Source of the DNA: Lepidodermella squamata
Lineage: Eukaryota > Gastrotricha
DNA length: 64,000 nt
NCBI GenBank assembly: GCA_047495785.1
Contig: JBLDXI010000003.1
Location: forward strand, 1,302,001-1,366,000
Reading direction: 5' to 3'
Both the position numbers and the translations under genes were made by a program. Below the pieces are notes generated by a model. That model made no database searches, had not been told where the DNA came from, and saw nothing but the letters and a program-made list of their open reading frames with translations. The stretch's first letter is position 1; each line of letters begins with the position of its first letter. Of the stretch, positions 1 through 10,431 are shown one piece after another.

Positions 1-977
<977 letters not shown>

Positions 978-1980
978 CGATAGATTAAGAAGCCGAAAGA
1001 GCGGCAGGAGGATTGTTGCAGGGATGAATTGAAGGAACAGCTTTAAGAAACACTACTCCCAGCTTTGTTTTGTTTTCCGCCTAGAAATCTTTAAAAATTA
1101 TTTGAAAACCTCATTATGCGATATGCCTCTTGCAATAAAATAGCTTTATTTGAGAATTGACGATTTTTTGCTTGAAACTTCTGTACGGTTCAATTCATAA
1201 TTTTTATTCCTAAAAACTATTCCGAATTATCTCGATGATCGGCGGAATTTGCTTCACGAGAGGGATGAGAGACTTACCGCCAAGCCCCTATGACTAAGGA
1301 CTATAGGTTGGATAGCCTTCAGGACGGGCAATCTGAAAATAGCATACGACTACCATTTTGTTCGGGGTTCGGGCAGTGCTGAGCAGTCTGCAGAAGGCCT
1401 GCAGAAAATAGAGAATTTCCATCATTTCCCCGTTACTTCACCTGCTATTCAATGTCCCGAGATAGGATGTATGACTGTGAATAGTACACAGCCGTGATGG
1501 CCTTTTCTTGAGCTATCCAACGGTCTTCGCCTTACCACCTTCGACTTTTGATATGCCTAAATCATCCCAGTCACCAAATTATTTCTGGGTTCTGAGTAAA
1601 AGTGGCTGATTATGGAAAGCATTCGAATCGAATGGCATGGTCTTTTCGAAAGGATGAGAACGTAATTTATTTATTTAATTTTACTTGTAACCATCCCCGA
1701 GGCGATTATAGCAAAAAAAAAACAGAAAAAAGTAGATACTAGTAAAAGTGGTTTCGATGCAGAGGACCTTTGGCGATGCTGATTAACGGCAGAGGATCCG
1801 CGGTCCGTGTGTCGGATTTACCTTCTGTGAACAGGCTTTATGGTCAGCGAATGGGGGGCTCTGTAGCATTGGGTTGGGTATTAGCTTTTTTTTTTTTATG
1901 AAACAACAGACAGTTAAGACAATAAACTGGACAGGAAACTTGAATTTATTAAAATAAATGAAATCAATACATTATTAGCT
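978..1980. other. Intergenic, possible LINE 3' remnant
   Basis: The TDO 3' UTR lies at the left and the first propeller gene ends at the right. No convincing coding exon is seen. A stretch near 1664-1700 (TTATTTATTTAATTTT) resembles, read on the minus strand, the AAATAAATAAA-type tail of the LINE at 37480-40480, so 1664-1870 may be an old truncated LINE 3' end. This is weak. Confidence 0.3.
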
Positions 1981-3261
1981 CTAAAACAGGGTGATAAGTG
2001 ATAGCACAAGCAAATAGACTTTCACAACAATATTGGCTGATTCGCTTTTAACAGCTTGCGGCGAGAGGGTGGTTATGTAATTAGTCGGGAAAACCACGGT
2101 CGCAAAAGCCTTCGACGGCCGCAGTGCATAGACCATCCCTCTCGAACTTACAACCAGCACAAACCCATTCGCAAAGGCCAAATCGCCAACAAAGTCCTCA
2201 GAAGTCGAATAGATGGCTGAAACAGCGGCTGTGGTCTTATCGAACACAACGATAGCTCGGTAAGCCGGGACCATTACGTAATCATTAACAACAAGTGGCC
2301 GTCCAGTCAGGACCAAATTAGTCAAAATATTTGTACTTCTGAGGCGTTGGCCATTTGTTGAGTCATAGACGTACATCCTGTACGGACATTGCCGGTAAAT
2401 GTATTGAAGATCGGCTGCTATCGATAGATCAGGGCATGTTTCTTCTATGAAATCGGAAGAAGTCCATTTCACAGTTTTCCTCTCAATCTCTACGGCTTGC
2501 ATCTTTCCATTGTTGTTAGCCAGTACATTAGACCCCGAAATCACTGGACTATGAGTTGTCCGTTCGATTCCTGCTATCGTGGTATTCCATAGTAAACTTC
2601 CAGTATTAACCGAATCAAACTCCTGTATCCCTGCTACTTTGGACGCTGATATTAACCTAGATCCTTGATATAGCGATAGTGTTGAAGGGTAGTTATAGAC
2701 ATCCTGGTAATTGAAGTTTGCTATCGCCTCTCCAGTCGTCGAATTGTAGGCCTGTAACTTGTTGTTACAGTAATTCGCAGTGAAAACTCTGCCCAATTTC
2801 GTGCTGACCACCAAATCATTTGGACACCCTGTTTTCGTCCAGATAATGTACTCATTCGCTTCGTCCAATTTGACCGCGTAAATCATTCGCTTCGATGTCT
2901 CGCTGATGAATAAAATTCCTTGAACATCATCGATTGCCAATGCCCTGAATTCGGGTAGGGATATTAGTGGGTCGAGTATGAGTTTCCGCTGTGGATATCC
3001 TGAAGTTAAGTCAATGATATGAAGAATTCCAGGCGGAGTGACGTAGTAGAGTTTGTTTTTCAGGGTTAGCAAGTTAGCACCGAGATCTGTAGTCATGTAC
3101 TTTGTATCAAACATCCAAGCGATTTCGAGGGATCGAACCAGCCCCACTGTTACAGGCTTGAAAGATGTCCGCTCAAAGTCGCCCCCTTCAGCTGTCCAAT
3201 CACCTCGATCTGCAAGGATTACACCTGCTAAACAAGCTACAAGTAACAGTGGTAAATACAT
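1981..3261 (-). CDS. Secreted/GPI-type PQQ-like beta-propeller protein (member A)
   Basis: 426 residues in one exon. The first ATG in frame is at 3261; the frame is open upstream only through a TTG. A clear signal peptide (MYLPLLLVACLAGVILA) is followed by the family start W-x3-GGD-x2-RTSFKP. Repeated propeller blades each carry the pattern hydrophobic strand, D/N-x-T-x-G (for example DLTSGYPQ, NSTTGEAI, DSTNGQRL, DKTTAAVS). The last 20 residues are hydrophobic (VYLLVLSLITLF), as in a GPI-attachment signal. Both cysteine pairs of the family are present (TGC...ANYC and ETC...RQC). The N-terminus resembles PQQ-dependent dehydrogenases of bacteria, but I see no cofactor or calcium site, so a binding or structural role is more likely than catalysis. 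Function unknown. Confidence 0.85.
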   Translation of the reverse strand: MYLPLLLVACLAGVILADRGDWTAEGGDFERTSFKPVTVGLVRSLEIAWMFDTKYMTTDLGANLLTLKNKLYYVTPPGILHIIDLTSGYPQRKLILDPLISLPEFRALAIDDVQGILFISETSKRMIYAVKLDEANEYIIWTKTGCPNDLVVSTKLGRVFTANYCNNKLQAYNSTTGEAIANFNYQDVYNYPSTLSLYQGSRLISASKVAGIQEFDSVNTGSLLWNTTIAGIERTTHSPVISGSNVLANNNGKMQAVEIERKTVKWTSSDFIEETCPDLSIAADLQYIYRQCPYRMYVYDSTNGQRLRSTNILTNLVLTGRPLVVNDYVMVPAYRAIVVFDKTTAAVSAIYSTSEDFVGDLAFANGFVLVVSSRGMVYALRPSKAFATVVFPTNYITTLSPQAVKSESANIVVKVYLLVLSLITLF

Positions 3262-3733
3262 TCTGCCGGGTCGCAATTACGGGAAATGAGAAAGTTGCAC
3301 TCGAAATCTGCGTCGGTCTCATTGGGCCATTAATCACACACATAGGTGTGATTTTCACTCCGCACCTTATCGCCGATGAGTAAGATCTTTCTAGCAAGGC
3401 CAGCCAGTTTATGTAATGAATAAATTACCATGACCTCGTCAATCTTTGAAATTCCGCTTCTCTTATATGTGATGTTTGGTCATGGTTTTGCGATGTGAGA
3501 AGCACATTTTGAGACAATACGTATTACTGCAAAAAACAGCGGAACATACACCACATGATTCATTCGTTATATAAGGTATGATTAAAAAATGAGGGTTCCG
3601 TACTTCTATAAAATGCTAAATGCTAATCTATCGATTTAACTTGATGAAAACCTAGAATGGTCTTTTAAAAAGGATGTTTTCTGCTCATTATTAGTGCCCG
3701 CTTTATTTGCAGTTGGGATAAGGAATAAGCGCA
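3262..3733. other. Intergenic spacer between propeller genes A and B
   Basis: Probable promoter of member A. A GATA-like pair (CTTATCGCCGATGAG) lies at about 3364-3378 on the plus strand. No exon seen. Confidence 0.4.
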
Positions 3734-5755
3734 TCAAAATGCAAAGCAAAGCAGTACACAGATGAGTCCCAGAAAAACACTGGAGTCCGGTTTAAATCCA
3801 CTGCTGATTGTAGTTGTACGACGAGTGGGTCTGGAGGACGTTGACATTTTCGTAGTTGTCGTTTTTGGCGCAGTTGTAGTCTCATCGGCTTTCGTAGTGG
3901 CCACTTCAGTTGTTGTCTCGACTTCAGGCGTTGTTGTCATGGATTCAGTGGTCGTGGGTTGAACTTCATGTGTCGTAGTTGCTGTGGCTGGGGTAGTAGT
4001 GGTTGGTGGTTCTGGAGATCCGGTTGTCGTTGCCTGAGGCGTCGTAGTAGCCTCGGGGGTAGTCGTTGGCACTTCCTCAGTCGTGATTGGAACAGTCGTT
4101 GGCCGTTCAGTTGTAATGGGCTGCGTCGTAGGAGCTTCCGTGGTTGTCGGAGCCTCAGTTGTAGCTGCTGGTGTCGTTGTGGGGATTTCTTGCGTTGTTG
4201 TTGGGGCCACTGTCGTGGTGAGGGGAGCTGTTGTAGGCTCCGGAGTCGTTGTTGCCGCCGCTGTCGTAGCTTCTGGTGTCGTAGTGATTTGCTGAGTAGT
4301 TGTTGGAGCCTCTGTGGTCGTGGGAGTTGCAGTGGGCTCCGGAGTCGTTGTTGCAGCCGGAGTCGTAGCTTGCTGAGTAGTTGTTGGTTCTTGTGTGGTG
4401 GTTGGAGCTACAGTAGGTTCCGGAGTGGTAGTTGGAGCCTCAGTTGTAGCTGCTGCAGTCGTTGTAGGCAATTCGGTTGTGATTGCTGCCGTCGTTGTAG
4501 GCATTTCAGTTGTTGTTGGCTGCATAGTCGTAGTAGGTGCTTCTGTTGTAACCACCTGAGTCGTTGTCTCCACAGTCGTAGTCGGGGGTTGAGTAGTAGA
4601 CTCAACAAATTTGATACTAAAGCCGTAAGTCGCATCCAAACCAGTCGTAAAGACCGTGTTGTCCGCATAGGCCCAACCATGGGAATAAATAGTCCTGACA
4701 TGATTACTAGCCAGAACTTGCCCGGTAACCTTATCGAAAACCGTGATCCCGTTCTGCATGGGTTGAATCAGCACATCGTCTAGAATGATTGGACTATCGC
4801 AAGCTTTATCGTCCTCTGTGATCGTATAGGTCTTAACAATAGCCCCAGTTGCTACTTCAAACTGAGAAATGTTAGTCTCGTAAGCTCGGTAAACAAACTG
4901 GCCATCAGTTGCCGCGTAAAATAGCGTAGTAACTGGGCTTCCAGTCGTCGACCACTTAACCTCATGAGTTTCGAGATCAATCGCAGATAATTCATCATTA
5001 TCAGACACAAACGCTACATTTTCTGAGATGATCGGTCCGGTTGTTGTGCGAAACATTCTAGGTAGTGTCAAGTTCCAGAGAATTTGCCCATCGGTCACGT
5101 TGTATTCGATCAAGTCATTGGTCGCTCCGATGCCGAAAAGCCTTGTATCATCCTTCAGACTGAAGAACCGACCAAGCAATGTACTATTTTCCTCTTTCAC
5201 CCCAAAATCAGGCATTGCTTCTCCAGTCACGAGATCCCGAGCTTCGAGGGTCAAATTGCAGGTCTCTACATTGAAAAGGCGGTTTAGTTTGGCTGCGACG
5301 ATAAATTCCCCAAAGCAGCCAGTGAAGTTCCATAGCAATTTAGGCTCGTCGCCTTTCAAATCAATTGCAGCAAGCTTTTGACTTGTTTTGTAAGATGTGT
5401 ACAGAACTCCACTCTCAGGCTCAATCATACTGAGTTGAGGAACCTCGCCCTCAGGAATGGTTGAGTCGAAAGTTAACACGTTCTTAACTGTACCATTTGT
5501 CGGGTCGAGAAAAGTCACATTTCCAGCAACGATACTTATCAGCTCGTTGTTGAAGACCAAATTTTGAGTAGATAAAATGTCTCGAATACTTGATCGGACT
5601 CGAAATGCCTGTTCGACGGTGTTAATAGGGCCAGCATTCAGCGGTTTATAGCTGGTCCGCTGTAGATCTCCAGCTCGAGTAGTCCAGTCATCCGCAGTAG
5701 CACTTATAATGAGGCTTGAAAGAAAAAAAGCTATCTTCTTGAATATTCCCATCAT
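3734..5755 (-). CDS. PQQ-like beta-propeller with mucin-like Thr/Pro stalk and GPI-type tail (member B)
   Basis: 673 residues in one exon, ATG at 5755. Signal peptide (FKKIAFFLSSLIISATA), then W-TTRAGDLQRTSYKP and about 380 residues of propeller with DPTNG, DLVTGE, VATGA and DKVTGQ blade turns. From roughly residue 390 to 640 the chain is almost entirely T, P, A and E in imperfect EAPTTT/EPTTTP units, a mucin-like stalk expected to be O-glycosylated. It ends in a hydrophobic tail (VFLGLICVLLCFAF) suited to GPI anchoring. The second family cysteine pair is lost here (positions are Thr and Tyr), while the first (TGC...VETC) is kept. The stalk suggests display above the cell surface. It is the largest family member in the window. 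The DNA repeats of the stalk create long antisense frames that are not genes. Confidence 0.85.
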   Translation of the reverse strand: MMGIFKKIAFFLSSLIISATADDWTTRAGDLQRTSYKPLNAGPINTVEQAFRVRSSIRDILSTQNLVFNNELISIVAGNVTFLDPTNGTVKNVLTFDSTIPEGEVPQLSMIEPESGVLYTSYKTSQKLAAIDLKGDEPKLLWNFTGCFGEFIVAAKLNRLFNVETCNLTLEARDLVTGEAMPDFGVKEENSTLLGRFFSLKDDTRLFGIGATNDLIEYNVTDGQILWNLTLPRMFRTTTGPIISENVAFVSDNDELSAIDLETHEVKWSTTGSPVTTLFYAATDGQFVYRAYETNISQFEVATGAIVKTYTITEDDKACDSPIILDDVLIQPMQNGITVFDKVTGQVLASNHVRTIYSHGWAYADNTVFTTGLDATYGFSIKFVESTTQPPTTTVETTTQVVTTEAPTTTMQPTTTEMPTTTAAITTELPTTTAAATTEAPTTTPEPTVAPTTTQEPTTTQQATTPAATTTPEPTATPTTTEAPTTTQQITTTPEATTAAATTTPEPTTAPLTTTVAPTTTQEIPTTTPAATTEAPTTTEAPTTQPITTERPTTVPITTEEVPTTTPEATTTPQATTTGSPEPPTTTTPATATTTHEVQPTTTESMTTTPEVETTTEVATTKADETTTAPKTTTTKMSTSSRPTRRTTTISSGFKPDSSVFLGLICVLLCFAF

Positions 5756-6335
5756 TTCTTTTGTTTCAAAGTAGCTCTATTGCGAAATGCACCGGCAATG
5801 CGTCCATTACTTGAATATCAAAATTGTTATCTTTTAGGATCCGGCACTGATATGCCTACTATTTCTGATGCGTATCAAAGAGTTGAGATTTCATTTTTCA
5901 TGAATCACTGACAGATAAATAGGACCTGATATCTTTATTTATTCTTCGAATAAAATAAAGTTGATTAGCCTTGGATTTATAGAAGTCAAGGAATGTGTCT
6001 TAATGTATGCTCAAGGGTCTTTATCGACTCTTTGCTGGAACCGCGATGAAATAGTCGAAAATAGCATCACTACTCGCGAAAATGTTAATATTTTGTACCG
6101 GGAATACCTTCCGGAGGTTTTAAATTGAAGCGAGAATGAAGTACGGCTGAGTTCCTTATAAGATGCAATACTTAACTCAAGCATTCAAGTATTAAGTTGC
6201 GCATTGTAGTGAAATTTTGAAGCCTTGATATGTTAAACACTAAACTGCTCACGTATTACACTATTTCAACGAAGACAGCTTTGTCCAAAGACTACATACG
6301 CAATTTTTGCCATAGTCTGACCTGACCAAAAATCC
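5756..6335. other. Intergenic, promoter region of propeller B
   Basis: Contains GTTATCTTT near 5827 (AGATAA on the coding strand of propeller B). No exon recognised. Confidence 0.3.
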
Positions 6336-6823
6336 ATGTTTGTGAATGCAAATCATTTTCTGTTTTCTGTGGGCCGTGTCATTCAGCTGATATCTGCCGT
6401 ATCTGGCTGTAGCTCAAGTGGTCAACCTGCAGCAAAAGATTCTTCCCCAGTTACTTATCGAATGGTGATATTTCCAATATGCTAATGGATTGCTTGAAAT
6501 TTTCTAATTTCCTCAAGTATGTTCAATGCTTTTCCAATGGAACTGGGTCATGCAAAGCCGATTCTTGCTCAAGCGGTGAAACAACTGTAAATACTTTTGC
6601 TCGACCAGAAGCACATCGTAATTTTTGTTTTAGATATCAGATAAATTCTCAGATTTGGTTGTCTGTCAGAAATTTGCGCAAGTTAAATATACACCAAATG
6701 AAAATCGCCATATCTAACATCCCTATTGTTAAGCGTCACGTGATTTGCGGCTACGGAAATGACGACATCACATGCGTACCTGCTGTACCAGGGTGCTCAG
6801 GATCACTTCGGTTGGCCAAGGAA
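6336..6823 (+). CDS. Cysteine-rich module exons, upstream part of (or separate copy of) the gene at 7265
   Basis: Four short exons can be read in compatible phase: 6336-6464 (ATG, start uncertain), 6518-6575 (YVQCFSNGTGSCKADSC), 6641-6681 (DKFSDLVVCQKFAQ) and 6734-6823 (RHVICGYGNDDITCV...PGCSG). The last is 90 bases, exactly the length of the exon at 7380-7469, and aligns with it: R-[HY]-VIC-x6-ITCV/ICV-x3-PGC-[ST]-G. The exon before it also aligns with the one at 7265-7321. The region is therefore a tandem duplication of a cysteine-rich module. Whether both copies are spliced into one transcript is not clear. The first exon lacks a convincing signal peptide, and the 6464 and 6681 donors are weak. 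Confidence 0.4.
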
Positions 6824-7264
6824 GTGAGAAAACTTCCTTAAATCAATTCAAACCTTCTCAATTATCGACGCCCCACGCCCCCTTAATTGTCTTCCAGGCA
6901 ATCTCACTCTCAATCTCCCATAAAGATTTTTCATCAATACTTAATTGAGCCTAATTAAGCCCCTAACAGACTAAGCGGCAGACCGTAATAACAGCAAATA
7001 CCCAAAACAACAAACACGACAAAACAGCAAATTTTTCAACTGCGTCATAACAGCAAAAACACGATGCATCCTTTACATAGTTAGAATTTACTGTGTTTAT
7101 CGCGAAATAAAAAAGTTCCTTTTTTGTCGCATTCGCTGTTCTGCGCAATTGCTGTTTTGTCGCCGTCCGGGCTGAGCTAAATGTCTCTACCTCATTTAAA
7201 AAGCCTTGAAAACCCCACCTATCTATCACTATCACCTATCACCTATCTGCTTACTTATCTATAG

Positions 7265-8474
7265 TTTACGGCGAGCATCTTCGACTCAGTCGATCAGTGC
7301 GTGGCTACGATGACTAAATCGGTAAATGCCTGATAACCTCCACGACCTCGCACTTCCAACTCTTGTTCCGTGGTTCCAGCGATATGTTATCTGCGAGAAC
7401 ACCTACTCGACTCTAATTTGCGTAGCATCTCAGCCAGGATGTACCGGCGATTGGAGAGTCAGTTCGAAGGTGAGAGTAAAGTAGGAGGCAATCATTCTGT
7501 CAACCAATGCTGCGTTCATTCATCAAGTTCGACAATCAAATATTCCACTCTGTTGATCAATGCGCTTTGGCAATATCTGCTAGCCCAAAGGTTCGCTCTT
7601 GAAAAATGGATTGTACCCTCTATTGTCTTCCAGTATCAATTGCAGGCCTGCAAAACATGCAAAAATGGCGCACAATGTGCGCGGGAAATTTGGCCGAATT
7701 TAGCTGAATTTGGGGAAATTTTCGAAAAATTACAGTAAATTGCAGGAAAAAATTTGCTGAAATGGGTCAAAACTAACGGGAAATTTTGAGAAAGTGCGCG
7801 GGAAATTTCGCAGGTTTTGCAGCCCTGATCAATTGTGCTCAATGACGACACAGGGGTCTGGTCCTGGGTTATCTCAAACCATCAAATTTTGCCACAATGT
7901 TGCCGGAACTGGCAATAGTATGTGTAACGCTTATCTGACAGTAACACCTTCTGCTGTGGTGAGTCATTCACGCATTCAATCGAAATATATATCAATTTAT
8001 GCCGCTAGGCTTCAAGCGACTGGCCCAACGCATTCAGCACGTTCGCTCGATGCTGCGCTTCCACGCAGACACCTGCCAACGTTGCCTGGATCAAATACGA
8101 AGTCATCCCACAGACCAGCAATGCTGCTGGGATTCTGACCTGCATTGGAGCAACTGACGCGGCTCCTTACAAAGTAACAGCTCTTGCAGCAAATGGTGGG
8201 ATGCTTGCCTATTGCGTTCGATTCCCTCACACTGCTACCGATTCTTATAGTGTCGTTGTAACTTCATTGGTGAGTACGGGCTTTATCGTCGATCAAGATG
8301 CAGGGTGTCATAATTGATTATGATATGTTTCAGAGGGGAGTTGACAACTATTCTTACGCTTCGTTCGGAGCTTGCTGTTCCGGACTTGGCAAGGCGGAAA
8401 CAAACATGGGTGCTTCCACAGCTAGCATATATGGCGTGAAAAATATGGAAATATGTACTGGCAGTAACATCTAA
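7265..8474 (+). CDS. Cysteine-rich extracellular-type protein, repeated modules (N-terminus unclear)
   Basis: Exons in consistent phase 0: 7265-7321, 7380-7469, 7854-7958, 8009-8269 and 8334-8474 (stop TAA). The chain repeats a module with paired cysteines: STFARCCAS and YASFGACCSG, ILTCIGA, GMLAYCVRF, IKFCHN, SMCNAYL. Domain family not recognised; the cysteine spacing suggests a disulfide-rich secreted domain, possibly distantly three-finger or ET-module-like. The third exon probably once began at 7634 (TATCAATTGTGCTC...), but a 185-base transposon sits nine bases inside it. An AG at 7852-7853 would restore splicing in frame, with loss of about 10 codons. No start codon or signal peptide is assigned; the true 5' end may lie in the copy at 6336-6823. 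Confidence 0.6.
7643..7827. mobile_element. hAT-type MITE, copy 1 (185 bp)
   Basis: Non-coding element with terminal inverted repeats CAGGCCTGCAAAAC / GTTTTGCAGCCCTG, flanked by a perfect 8-base target duplication ATCAATTG (7635-7642 and 7828-7835). The 8-base duplication and CAGGG-type ends fit the hAT superfamily. A second copy lies at 15716-15881. It interrupts what looks like a coding exon. Confidence 0.85.
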
Positions 8475-8577
8475 TAGAAATATTAATGAATTAGTGATTA
8501 AACATAATTAATTGACTGGATTATATACTGTATACTAGTCGGGCTTACCGTCCGCATGCGGCCGTCTGAGCAGGTCA

Positions 8578-8970
8578 TCATGGTCGGAAGGCTCTTATAG
8601 AAAGTTGCTGGAATGCGGCCGGATGCCTTGTTTCGCGTGAGCGAGATGCGAAAATGGAAGTACTTGGGCAGTTTAGATCGCTTGGGACCATAAACCTCTC
8701 AAGCCATAAACTAGCTGGCGGGCTAATTTTAGGATGGATTGTGTACATTTTTCCCCGCGTAGATGATGTGACAATCAAAATTCCGGTTGTTGGCTCGATT
8801 ACAGTCGACTGAGTCCAACAAGGGCTATCGCAGTCTGTTTCACAGTCGATATGATTCATCAGCATCCCGTTGCTTGGGTCGATTGTGCAACCTCGGCCGT
8901 TAGGTATAAGAGAACGCAGGAGGTTTTTGCAGTTTCGAAATGCATATAAAACGTCATGCGATGTATTCAA
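8578..8970 (-). pseudogene. Fragment of a PQQ-like propeller gene
   Basis: The frame contains STVIEPTTGILIVTSS and GKMYTIHP, which align with the propeller blade TVIDPDTGVLYTAF...ILYAIQL of member F and with IEPESGVLYTSY of member B. The following PASLWLERF matches the W that closes that blade. Signal peptide, WxxxGGD start, remaining blades and tail are all missing. It sits between the cysteine-rich gene and a small membrane protein gene. Best read as a decayed family member. Confidence 0.6.
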
Positions 8971-9027
8971 AATATTAGGTTTTATTGTTAAACAACTATG
9001 TAATTATAAATGCAACTTATGTAAAGT

Positions 9028-9384
9028 TCAACCGAAGTAATACAAAAGCAAACACATGGCAAGCATAGCAGACCCCACCACAAAGCCCAGGACAATGAAC
9101 GTTGTTTTAATGTTGACTCTCAACTCGTTCCTGTCCAGTTCATAAATTGGCAGACTTCCATAGCCCCGCGTATTCCTCGATTCGATGAAAACGACTTGAG
9201 GAGGTTCGTCCAAGACTCTTTGCTGGCTGATTGAATGCTGAATCCGAAGAGGCTGAGCGTTCAGTTGGTTCGGCGAATCGACGATGGGAGCGCGAGGTAT
9301 GCCTTCTGCCAAGACTTTGGTGTAAGATGGAGGAGGTTCTTGCCAGCTGCCATTCAAGGGACCAAATCGCTCTGCTTCTTCCAT
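9028..9384 (-). CDS. Small single-pass membrane protein with PPPSY motif
   Basis: 118 residues, one exon, ATG at 9384. The first 90 residues are polar and proline-rich with a PPPSY motif (a PPxY ligand for WW domains) near residue 18. One C-terminal transmembrane segment follows (TFIVLGFVVGSAMLAMCLLLYYFG), and the chain ends within or just after the membrane. No signal peptide, so a cytosolic N-terminus (tail-anchored layout) is likely. Family not recognised. A similar layout is seen in the next gene upstream on the same strand, at 9507. Confidence 0.55.
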   Translation of the reverse strand: MEEAERFGPLNGSWQEPPPSYTKVLAEGIPRAPIVDSPNQLNAQPLRIQHSISQQRVLDEPPQVVFIESRNTRGYGSLPIYELDRNELRVNIKTTFIVLGFVVGSAMLAMCLLLYYFG

Positions 9385-9506
9385 TTTTTTGCTCGACTTT
9401 ATGGATAATAAGTATTAAAGGTGTTTCTTTCAGCAAGAATTATGCGATAAGGCCTCTTATCTGTAATACTAAACAGTTGAACCGGGTGAGATTTGCCAGC
9501 ATGAGA

Positions 9507-9962
9507 TCAAGCCAGAAAAATCATCATCGCAATGAATCCGCCTAAAATCAGAAGGAACAGCGTAAGGGCCACTAGTTTGACGCGGAGTGGCAGGCGACGA
9601 GGGTCATTAGGCCCACTTGCATTAATCGTGGTCACGTGACGGTGTTCCAGCATGTGCTGCTCTTTCAAACTCGCCCTGGCGTTGTCCCAATGCCAGGAGG
9701 CTTTGTTCGAGAGTGGAGCATGCCCCGAGCTGGGCGATGCCGCTTCCATGATCTCGACAATAGGATCTGTCGATTGAATCCTGTCCAACTTCTCGTGGAA
9801 GTACCGAATTCGAGGATCCCGAAAACCAGACCTTACACTGTCCTCCTCAGCATCATCGGGATCATCGGGTATTTGAGAGCCACTCAGCTCAGAAGCAGGA
9901 TAGGTTATTGAATCTGCTCTATCCATGTGTTGTTGTTGTTTCAGCCCAGAATGTCGAGACAA
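9507..9962 (-). CDS. Small single-pass, C-terminally anchored membrane protein
   Basis: 151 residues, one exon, ATG at 9962. An acidic, polar cytosolic-type region (PDDPDDAEEDSVRSGF) is followed by a basic patch RRLPLRVK and a C-terminal hydrophobic helix (LVALTLFLLILGGFIAMMIFLA) ending the protein. No signal peptide and no known domain. It shares strand, size class and tail-anchored design with the 118-residue gene 122 bases downstream; the two sequences are not obviously alike. Confidence 0.55.
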   Translation of the reverse strand: MSRHSGLKQQQHMDRADSITYPASELSGSQIPDDPDDAEEDSVRSGFRDPRIRYFHEKLDRIQSTDPIVEIMEAASPSSGHAPLSNKASWHWDNARASLKEQHMLEHRHVTTINASGPNDPRRLPLRVKLVALTLFLLILGGFIAMMIFLA

Positions 9963-10431
9963 AGTCGAAATAAATGCCGTGTTTTATGGCGACTGCATGG
10001 CCTGATGTACTAATTGAGAGCAGCGGCGGCGACTGATAACAAATTTTCACAGAATTGCACTTGAAGCTTCCGCTGTCGTAAATTGGGTGCATTTTGATAT
10101 CTCACATGCAAAGCATTCTGTCTGGTGTTGATGAGAGCTGTTGAGTCTTCACAAATACGGGGGAGGAACAGGAGAGGAACAAAATACTAAATAGAGATTG
10201 CTCTAGCTTCCACTCTTCCAATATGAATCAGCTGTATTTCATTTCGCTTATTTCCTCAGTCGTTCAGTTAGTTTCGTTTTCGATGAATTTTTCTTCTCAA
10301 TTCTGAACCACTGAAGGTGGTAAAGAAAGAAGCTTACAGGTTAGGAATTCCTTGATTAAGTTTAAGCCTCCAATTACCCGTGCGCAATGTTAGCTTTATT
10401 AACTATTTCCCAAACAATTATAAGTATGCAG

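Noticed and set aside
3959-4783. Long plus-strand frame (274 codons, Cys/Arg/Ser-rich) opposite propeller B
   Set aside because: It is the antisense reading of the Thr/Pro mucin repeat of propeller B; composition follows the repeat and there is no motif or start context.
7636-7851. Minus-strand frame of 71 codons with several cysteines
   Set aside because: It lies almost wholly in the hAT MITE and its target duplications.
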